Positions 1 to 5,394 of a stretch of DNA of 7,574 nucleotides are shown here, in pieces. The stretch comes from Gracilibacteraceae bacterium. GTDB lineage: Bacteria; Bacillota; Desulfitobacteriia; Desulfitobacteriales; Syntrophobotulaceae. How positions within the stretch are numbered: the first letter of the stretch is position 1; each line of letters starts with the position of its first letter. The DNA lies in assembly GCA_031255985.1 (NCBI GenBank), contig JAIRRL010000162.1:1-7574 (forward strand), in the 5' to 3' direction. The notes beneath the pieces were generated by a model that saw only the letters and a list, made by a program, of their open reading frames with translations, ran no database searches and was not told the origin of the DNA. A program made the translations under genes and the position numbers.

Positions 1-1
1 C

Positions 2-1174
2 GCCCGCGTGCCGCAGGCGACCGCCCGCGACAACTCTCACCCCCACGACAAAGACGCAGCATCGCGCGACCCGACGGCGGCGGGCCGGTTCCGGGCCACA
101 ACGGACTTCGCCGCCCACGCGGACTGCGACGTCGTGGTCATCTGCGTACCGACGCCGCTGACCGCCATGCGCGACCCGGACGTCTCTTTCATGCGGGCGG
201 CGGCCGAACAAACCGGGCGCTATATCCGCCCCGGCCAGCTCATCACCCTGGAAAGCACGACTTACCCCGGCACCACTGAGGAAATCATCCTGCCGCTCCT
301 GAGCGCCTCCGGTCTTCAGGTCGGCCGGGACTTTTTTCTCGCCTTCTCGCCGGAGCGCGTGGATCCCGGCAATAAACGCTTCACCACCAAAAACACGAAT
401 AAAGTCGTCGGCGGCGTAACTCCGGCCTGCCTGGAAATAGCCTGCGCCTTTTACGCCCAAACGATCCTGGCCGTCGTGCCCGTCAGTTCGCCGGCGGCGG
501 CCGAGCTGACGAAAGTGTTTGAAAACACTTACCGCGCCGTAAACATCGCCTTGGTGAACGAGCTGATGCTGCTGTGCGACCGTATGGGGCTGGATGTATG
601 GGAAATTGTGGAAGCTGCGGCGACCAAACCCTTCGGCATCCACACTTTTTACCCCGGTCCGGGCGTCGGCGGTCACTGCATCCCCATCGACCCGTTTTAC
701 CTGACCTGGAAAGCGCGGGAATACGATTTTCACACGCGGTTTATCGAGCTGGCCGGCGAAATCAACGTGGAAGTCAGCTACTATGTTGTGAAAAAAGTTT
801 ACCAGGCCCTGAACACCAGGAAAAAAAGCCTGCGGGACGCGCGGATCCTCGCGCTGGGCGTCGCCTACAAAAAAGACATCAGCGACGCGCGGGAATCGCC
901 GGCGCTCATCATCATAGACATCCTGCGCCGGGACGGAGCGATCGTTACTTACAGCGACCCTTGGGTGCCGGCTTTGGAACCGCGCGGCGGCGGACGCCTG
1001 GAAAGCCAGCCTCTCACCCCGGCGGCTCTGGCGGCGGCGGACTGCGTCCTGATCCTCACCGACCACAGCGACGTGGATTATGCAGCGGTCGTCCGCCACG
1101 CCGACCTGGTGGTAGACACCCGTAACGCCACCAAAAACGTAAAGGAAAACCGGGATCGGATTTTCAAAATATAG
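2..1174 (+). CDS. Nucleotide-sugar 6-dehydrogenase (UDP-GlcNAc/UDP-ManNAc/UDP-Glc dehydrogenase family), 5' end cut by window edge
   Basis: The protein oxidises C6 of a UDP-sugar with two NAD+ to a UDP-uronic acid, a cytoplasmic step that supplies precursors for surface polysaccharide. The reading frame is open to the left edge and the family's N-terminal GxGYVGLP Rossmann motif is absent, so the true start lies outside the window; the GTG at position 8 is only the first in-frame start-like codon. Numbering from that GTG, I see VICVPTPL (44-51), LESTTYPGTTEE (81-92), FSPERVDPGN (113-122), an ELTKVFENTYRAVNIALVNE central helix (166-185), the catalytic-cysteine motif GVGGHCIPIDP with C224, and a C-terminal domain opening LGVAYKKDISDARESPA (283-299). 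The motifs resemble the TviB/WbpA branch more than plain UDP-glucose dehydrogenase, but the exact sugar cannot be told. Between the VP at its start and GRFRATTDF there are about 23 residues where relatives have about 10. It converges on the TIR gene. Confidence 0.93.
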   Translation, partial: ARVPQATARDNSHPHDKDAASRDPTAAGRFRATTDFAAHADCDVVVICVPTPLTAMRDPDVSFMRAAAEQTGRYIRPGQLITLESTTYPGTTEEIILPLLSASGLQVGRDFFLAFSPERVDPGNKRFTTKNTNKVVGGVTPACLEIACAFYAQTILAVVPVSSPAAAELTKVFENTYRAVNIALVNELMLLCDRMGLDVWEIVEAAATKPFGIHTFYPGPGVGGHCIPIDPFYLTWKAREYDFHTRFIELAGEINVEVSYYVVKKVYQALNTRKKSLRDARILALGVAYKKDISDARESPALIIIDILRRDGAIVTYSDPWVPALEPRGGGRLESQPLTPAALAAADCVLILTDHSDVDYAAVVRHADLVVDTRNATKNVKENRDRIFKI

Positions 1175-1222
1175 CGCCCCAAAAATATAGCGCCCCTCTA
1201 GTAAATATGGCGCCCCTCTAGT
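1167..1222. repeat. Short tandem repeat spanning the two convergent stop codons
   Basis: Three copies of an AAATAT(A/G)GCGCCCC unit lie at 1167-1180, 1183-1202 and 1203-1222. The second and third copies are 20-bp tandem repeats that also share CTCTAGT and differ only at 1189 versus 1209. The first copy supplies the TAG stop of the dehydrogenase (1172-1174), and the third supplies the TAG stop of the minus-strand TIR gene (1218-1220). This is read directly from the sequence. I do not recognise the unit as a known repeat family. Confidence 0.85.
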
Positions 1223-1243
1223 CCAGGGCCAGGCGCTGTTTTT
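1208..1243 (+). terminator. Probable intrinsic terminator of the dehydrogenase gene
   Basis: An outer stem pairs 1208-1214 (TGGCGCC, two wobble pairs) with 1232-1238 (GGCGCTG). An inner CCT/AGG stem (1215-1217 with 1225-1227) closes a 7-nt loop, with a 4-nt bulge at 1228-1231. Five T residues (1239-1243) follow at once. It would end plus-strand transcription about 35-65 nt after the stop codon. Its 3' half lies inside the last codons of the opposing TIR gene. The other repeat copies offer alternative 5' arms for the same GGCGCT. The bulge makes this moderate rather than certain. Confidence 0.42.
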
Positions 1244-4200
1244 CCCCGCGCGTAAAATCATATTGGCGGATGAGGCCCCGCAATTCTGTCAGCGCCTCGC
1301 TCAAAGCCGGCAGATACACAGCGCGCCCCCCGCCGACGGGAACCGTCACTCCCGCCGCGCCCGTGATTTCCCACCGGGGCCGCGGGGTCAGAGGGACAGG
1401 GCAAAGAACCTCACCCGTGGCCGCCGCCCGGATTTCCGTCCCCAGCAAATACAGGCCGTCCGCGGAAAAAGCCCAATCCCGCTCGAAGCCGGCCTCGTCA
1501 TATACGGAAAACACCTCCTTTCCGCTCGCCGTTTCCAGGCAGAGCAGCCTTTGGCCGGCCCCTACCGCCACCCGTTCCCCCTCCGGCGCGAAAAACGGCG
1601 CGGTCGTAGCCTGGCCGTCCAGCCCGACCTCATGCAGCCGCCGTCCCCGCTCTGTCTCGATGATCTCCAGCGTATTTTTCTTGCTGTGCGAAACCGCCAG
1701 CCAGGAACCGTCGCCGCTGAGGGCCGCCCGCTGCCCCGACCAGACGCCGACGGCCAGATCGCCGGCGGGATAATCCGCCAAAGTGAAAAGTTTCTCCCCG
1801 CTCAGGGCGTCGAACAGAGAGACCTGATTATCGTAAACCGACAGGACTTTGGTGAGGTTGCGGTCAAAGGCGATCTCGCCCAGCCAGCCCAAACTCCCGT
1901 CCGCCAGCAGTTCCCCCGTCCGCGGGTCAAACAGGCGAAACCCGCCGCTCATAATGCCGAAACGCTGATAAATGACGGCGGCGCGGGAACCGTCCGCCGC
2001 GAGGAAAAACGAGGGCGAATAATAATTGCGCGCCACAAAACAGTTTTCCGGCAGCGGCAAAACAGGGGCCAGCACCTCCCCGGCCCCGGCGTTCCAAGTC
2101 CTCAGCCCGCTTTGCGTTCCGGCGTCGCTGAGACCGAGAACTATATCGCCCGCCGCCGCGAAATCCGCGCCGGTGAAATCCGCGCTGTCCGCAAGCACCG
2201 CGAGCGTTTCCCCGCTCCGCCCGTCCACAACCGCCGCGGCGGCAACGGCATCATCAGCGGCGGCATCAGCATCATCAGCGGCAATGGCGGCGGCGGGGCG
2301 GACGTAACGGCCGCTTTCATCCGCGAAATAAACGCCCGGCTCGCCCGTTTCCTCAACCGTCGCTTCGTACAGGCCGCAAAAACCGCCGTCCGCCGCGCTG
2401 CCCGCCAGTAGCACCGTTTTATCGTCCGGCAAAACAAAGCCGCGCAGAAAAGCGGTGTTCTCGTCATATGAGCGGACGAGCGTCTCCCCGGTCGCCGCGT
2501 CCCGCAATTTCCACGTTATCCCCCGCTGATCTATCGTCAGGATGAGGCGGCCGGACGGGGAAAACGAGGCGAAACGCAAGGACTCGCTGACGGTGAACAG
2601 CATTTCCTCCCGCGCCAGGTCAAAGACGCCGTATTTTTCGGTTCCCACCGGCAAAAGCAGCTTGCCGCCGTCCGGGGCAAAGAGCCAGGCCGGTGCGTCG
2701 CTCTCATAAACATGGCCGTAATTCGGCAGCGCCCCGGAAGGGATAACTCCGTCCAGGCGCGGATGGCCCGGAAACTCGTTTTCATAGACGATGCGGCAGG
2801 ACGGTATTTCCAAAATCTGGATAATATAAACCGTCTTCTGTTCCTCGAAGGCCCCGTAGGGGACTGTGTCCTGTTTTTCCCGCGTCAGGACGAGAAAACG
2901 GGAGTCCGGCGAGAAAAAAATGTACCCCTGCAGCGCGTACAGCCCGTCGCAGGGGACAGAGGCCGCAAGCTCCCCCCGTTCGACGCTGAAAAGATCCAGC
3001 CCGTCGTAAGCCGCCACCGCGAAATATTTGCCGTCCGGGGAAAAAATATTCTTGGAGGTGTCGTAGCGGGCGGGCGCTTCAAACAAAATATTGCCGCCGG
3101 CAAGATCGACGACGCGGCGAACGTTTTGGCGCGGCGCCTCATACGTATAGCGGCTGAAGCCGAAATCCGCCAGTTCGGCGGCGTCTGTAAAATAACCTTC
3201 CCGCACAGCCTGGCCGGTGCGGACATCGACAAAAACCGGCGAGCCGTTCGGCAAAAAAACCACGCCGCCGGCCCGGTCGTATACCGGCCGCCGCGTCTGG
3301 GCCGCGCTCAGGCCGCCGGTCTGAAAAGCGGCGACAGAGGTCAGGGCGCCGGGATGCTCGTAAATCAGGCGAAAGGTCTCCGTGTCGTAAACGCGCGTGT
3401 ATTCGCCGTCGGAGGCGGTGAAGGTCTTGCCGTCCGGCGCCGGCGTTATTTCCGGGCCGGAGGGCATTTGGGCCAGCGGGAGGATGCGGCCGTACTCGCG
3501 GCAAGCCGCGCCGTAAACAGCGGCGCGGGCCGCCGGGCCGGGCGGGTTCTGGCCGTCCGGCGGCAAGGTTTCCAGGGCCAGCAGCGCCGCGCCCGCCCGG
3601 TTGCCGCGTTCCAGTTCCGCCAAGGAGAAATTAGCGTATACTTTGGCTTTTTGTTCCGTCAGCTCCGCGTTCTGGCGCTCGATGGTCAGGGCCTGGGAGA
3701 GGGCGTAGCCGCCAAAAAGAGCGAAAAACAAGGCGGCGGCCAGAGAAACGCTGATCAGGCGCCGCAGGAAACGCTCGCGCTCCCGCCGCCGCAAATCGTC
3801 AAAACCCACGCCGAGCATCGGGGCCAGCAGACGCAGTTTTTCCACCCGCAGTTTCCGGCGCATGGCCCGGACAGTGGGGGCGCGCAGGTCGGCGGCCAGA
3901 GGTTCCAGCTCCCGCATACCGCCGTTTTCATCCGGCAAAAATCTGAGCTGGGGCGGGAAACTCTCGTCCGGCTCGCCCGCCGCCAGCAAGGTCAAAATCC
4001 TGTCCCGCCGCCCCGTCGCGATGAAATGATCCACCTCGGCCATACACCATTTGGACTGGGGCAAATCCGGCGTGCAGACGACAATCAGCCAGCGGCTTCC
4101 GTCCAAGGCCCGCTTGATTCCGTCGTCCAGATTCGGCATCAGGGGCAGTTCGTCCTGATCGCGGAAAATCTTGCCGATGCGCTTTTTGCCGTCCGGGCGG

Positions 4201-4310
4201 AGACGGGCCGGGAGACGAAAAGTCTCTAATGCGCGGTGTACGGCTTTTGCGGCCTGGGTATCCAGTTCCTTGTGCCGGTAACTGATGAAGGCTTCATACT
4301 GAAAATCCAC
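1218..4310 (-). CDS. TIR domain - transmembrane helix - beta-propeller (WD40-like) protein
   Basis: This 1030-residue protein starts with a TIR domain (about 1-165). I see FISYRHKE (8-15), a BB-loop-like IFRDQDELP (48-56), a hydrophobic strand WLIVVCT (74-80), and SKWCMAEVDHF (86-96), in which E92 sits where bacterial TIR NADases have their catalytic glutamate. An arginine-rich stretch (174-184) precedes one membrane helix (about 185-205), then a charged helical linker (207-250) ending in AALLALETLPPD, like the linkers of STAND- or TIR-WD40 fusions. From about 275 to 1010 there are repeated blades with FSPDGKYF, FAPDGGKL, FSPSGRL and FSADGLYL motifs, perhaps two propellers. GTG is chosen as start because GGGGGGAGG lies 8 nt upstream and FISYR sits at the expected N-terminal position. 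It follows recR by 40 nt with no clear terminator between. NAD cleavage and a defence or signalling role are inferred from family knowledge; no partner gene is visible in the window. Confidence 0.87.
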   Translation of the reverse strand: MDFQYEAFISYRHKELDTQAAKAVHRALETFRLPARLRPDGKKRIGKIFRDQDELPLMPNLDDGIKRALDGSRWLIVVCTPDLPQSKWCMAEVDHFIATGRRDRILTLLAAGEPDESFPPQLRFLPDENGGMRELEPLAADLRAPTVRAMRRKLRVEKLRLLAPMLGVGFDDLRRRERERFLRRLISVSLAAALFFALFGGYALSQALTIERQNAELTEQKAKVYANFSLAELERGNRAGAALLALETLPPDGQNPPGPAARAAVYGAACREYGRILPLAQMPSGPEITPAPDGKTFTASDGEYTRVYDTETFRLIYEHPGALTSVAAFQTGGLSAAQTRRPVYDRAGGVVFLPNGSPVFVDVRTGQAVREGYFTDAAELADFGFSRYTYEAPRQNVRRVVDLAGGNILFEAPARYDTSKNIFSPDGKYFAVAAYDGLDLFSVERGELAASVPCDGLYALQGYIFFSPDSRFLVLTREKQDTVPYGAFEEQKTVYIIQILEIPSCRIVYENEFPGHPRLDGVIPSGALPNYGHVYESDAPAWLFAPDGGKLLLPVGTEKYGVFDLAREEMLFTVSESLRFASFSPSGRLILTIDQRGITWKLRDAATGETLVRSYDENTAFLRGFVLPDDKTVLLAGSAADGGFCGLYEATVEETGEPGVYFADESGRYVRPAAAIAADDADAAADDAVAAAAVVDGRSGETLAVLADSADFTGADFAAAGDIVLGLSDAGTQSGLRTWNAGAGEVLAPVLPLPENCFVARNYYSPSFFLAADGSRAAVIYQRFGIMSGGFRLFDPRTGELLADGSLGWLGEIAFDRNLTKVLSVYDNQVSLFDALSGEKLFTLADYPAGDLAVGVWSGQRAALSGDGSWLAVSHSKKNTLEIIETERGRRLHEVGLDGQATTAPFFAPEGERVAVGAGQRLLCLETASGKEVFSVYDEAGFERDWAFSADGLYLLGTEIRAAATGEVLCPVPLTPRPRWEITGAAGVTVPVGGGRAVYLPALSEALTELRGLIRQYDFTRGEKQRLALD
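2248..2289. repeat. 21-bp direct repeat encoding an Ala/Asp-rich tract in the TIR-propeller protein
   Basis: GCATCATCAGCGGC occurs at 2248-2261 and again, identical, at 2269-2282, a period of 21 bp, inside a longer GCN/ATC-rich stretch (about 2226-2297). On the minus strand it encodes an Ala/Asp tract (residues about 672-695) with no propeller motif. It looks like a local expansion in a loop between blades. Because the period is a multiple of three, copy-number change would keep the frame. Confidence 0.7.
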
Positions 4311-4318
4311 GAAGAATT

Positions 4319-4327
4319 CCTCCCCCC
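4319..4327 (-). promoter_or_regulatory. Strong ribosome binding site of the TIR gene, decides a GTG start
   Basis: On the minus strand GGGGGGAGG ends 8 nt before the GTG at 4308-4310. No other start codon near the beginning of this frame has such a site, so the GTG start is preferred. It suggests efficient independent translation even if the gene is read from the recR transcript. Confidence 0.75.
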
Positions 4328-4350
4328 GCGTCTCCCGTCCCGGATCCGGC

Positions 4351-4947
4351 TTAAAGCCGCCGCCGGCCTTCGAGCGCCCTGGCGATCGTCACTTCGTCCG
4401 CGTATTCCAAATCCCCGCCCACCGGCAGTCCGTGGGCGAGGCGGCTGACAGCCGTCCCACGCGGCTTCAGCAAACTGCTGAGATAAGAGGCGGTCGCCTC
4501 TCCCTCCACTGTCGGGTTCAGGGCGAGAACGACTTCCCGCACTCCGGACAGCCGCCGGAGCAAGGAGGCGATATTCAGGCGATCCGGCCCGATTCCGTCC
4601 AGAGGGGAGAGAACTCCGCCCAGCACGTGGTAATATCCGGAAAATTCGCCTGTTTTTTCCAAAGAAGCGATGTCCCGCGGCTGTTCCACCACGCAAAGCA
4701 GGGCCGCGTCCCGGTTCGGAGCGGAGCAAACGCGGCAGGGCTGGACATCCGTGTAATTGCCGCAAATCTCACATTCCGTTATTTCCCGTACCGCCCGTTC
4801 CGCCGCGCTCGCCAGTTTGAGCGCCGCTTCCTCGTGCCGCAGGAGGTAAAAAGCCAGCCGCCCCGCCGTTTTCGGCCCGATGCCCGGCAGGCGGGCCAAA
4901 GCCATGACCAGTTCGGCCAAAGGCTCCGGGTACGCAAACACGTTCAT
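4351..4947 (-). CDS. recR: Recombination mediator protein RecR
   Basis: RecR works with RecO and RecF to load RecA onto gapped single-stranded DNA during repair. It forms a ring-shaped clamp on DNA. The 198 residues match the usual family length of about 200. In order I see a helix-hairpin-helix (LPGIGPKTAGRLAFYLL, 20-36), a four-cysteine zinc motif (C59, C62, C71, C74), and a Toprim domain starting at LLCVVEQPRDIASLE (83-97), continuing through YYHVLGGVLSPLDGIGPD (105-122) and ALNPTVEGEATASYL (142-156), and ending near HGLPVGGDLEYAD (172-184). The ATG lies 3 nt after the ybaB stop codon and has no good SD of its own, so translation is probably coupled to ybaB. The same strand and close spacing put it in the dnaX-ybaB-recR operon typical of Bacillota and many other bacteria. 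Confidence 0.97.
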   Translation of the reverse strand: MNVFAYPEPLAELVMALARLPGIGPKTAGRLAFYLLRHEEAALKLASAAERAVREITECEICGNYTDVQPCRVCSAPNRDAALLCVVEQPRDIASLEKTGEFSGYYHVLGGVLSPLDGIGPDRLNIASLLRRLSGVREVVLALNPTVEGEATASYLSSLLKPRGTAVSRLAHGLPVGGDLEYADEVTIARALEGRRRL

Positions 4948-4950
4948 CGC

Positions 4951-5268
4951 TTAGAACAGTCCCGGAATATTCATGCCGCCGGTCAGCCTGCTCACGGACT
5001 GCTCCACCATGACGCGCGCCTCGCCCAGCCCGCGGTTCACGGCCGCTTTAATCAAATCCTCCAGCATTTCCGGGTCGTCGGGATCAAAGGCCTGGGGGTC
5101 TATTTTCAGTTCCACCAGCTCCATTTTGCCGCTGACGACGACGTTAACCAGACCGCCGCCCGCCGCCGCGCTCACGGTTCGCCCCTCCGCTTCCTCCTTG
5201 GCTTTCAGCATATCCTGCTGGAGTTTTTGCGCCTGTTTCAGCATTTGACTCATATTCCCCATACTCAT
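4951..5268 (-). CDS. ybaB: YbaB/EbfC-family nucleoid-associated DNA-binding protein
   Basis: This 105-residue protein matches the usual length of YbaB/EbfC, a small dimeric DNA-binding protein that coats the nucleoid. I see the N-terminal helix with MGNMSQMLKQAQKLQQDM (3-20), typical of the family. After it come the beta core (GRTVSAAAGGGLVNVVVSGK, 29-48, and ELVELKIDPQAFDPDD, 50-65), the C-terminal helix (EMLEDLIKAAVNRGLGEARV, 67-86) and a Gly/Met-rich tail ending GGMNIPGLF. The first ATG (5266-5268) is chosen because GGAGG (5279-5283) lies 10 nt upstream; the third codon is also ATG but is too far from that site. It sits between dnaX and recR, the standard position, and is separated from dnaX by 126 nt and from recR by 3 nt. 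Confidence 0.96.
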   Translation of the reverse strand: MSMGNMSQMLKQAQKLQQDMLKAKEEAEGRTVSAAAGGGLVNVVVSGKMELVELKIDPQAFDPDDPEMLEDLIKAAVNRGLGEARVMVEQSVSRLTGGMNIPGLF

Positions 5269-5287
5269 TTAGCCCTAACCTCCGTTA

Positions 5288-5318
5288 TATATAAGTTTTA
5301 AACCCAGCGCCGTTACAA
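5288..5318 (-). promoter_or_regulatory. Weak candidate promoter ahead of ybaB-recR-TIR
   Basis: The 126-nt gap between dnaX and ybaB holds a TTGTAA (5313-5318) as a possible -35 and an AT-rich TTATATATAA stretch as a possible -10. TTATAT at 5289-5294 gives an 18-bp spacer and TATATA at 5288-5293 gives 19. Upstream, a 7-bp stem with one mismatch could form from GGAGACG and CGTCCCC across a 10-nt loop, with no T run after it. The AT-rich patch stands out in GC-rich surroundings, but the match to consensus is only partial. Confidence 0.27.
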
Positions 5319-5394
5319 GGGGACGCATTTATAACCGTCTCCGGGAATCCCGCGCTTGCACCCGCCGCCCCCGTCGTCGCCGCCGGCGCGTCCC

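Noticed and set aside
513..530. 8-bp inverted repeat AAGTGTTT / AAACACTT in the dehydrogenase
   Set aside because: It lies in codons for the conserved KVFENTY stretch and has a 2-nt loop; best explained by protein coding.
1263..2411. Open frame of 382 codons on the plus strand, antisense to the propeller region
   Set aside because: Same reason: Arg/Pro-rich, no domain, and fully overlapped by a well-supported gene.
1458..4200. Recurring CCGTCCGG-type words across the TIR gene
   Set aside because: They encode the repeated Pro-Asp-Gly of the propeller blades and one PDGK in the TIR domain, so they are protein repeats rather than a DNA element.
2712..4229. Open frame of 505 codons on the plus strand, antisense to the TIR gene
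   Set aside because: It is a shadow of GC-rich codons. The translation is Arg/Gln/Gly-rich with no recognisable domain, while the opposite strand has clear TIR, membrane and propeller motifs.
4340..4349. Palindrome CCGGATCCGG between recR and the TIR gene
   Set aside because: Short and with no T run or second site. It is not a convincing terminator or operator.
4226..4765. Alternative minus-strand frame overlapping recR and the TIR gene start
   Set aside because: Overlaps the well-conserved RecR frame and shows only Arg/Gly/Pro-rich low-complexity sequence.
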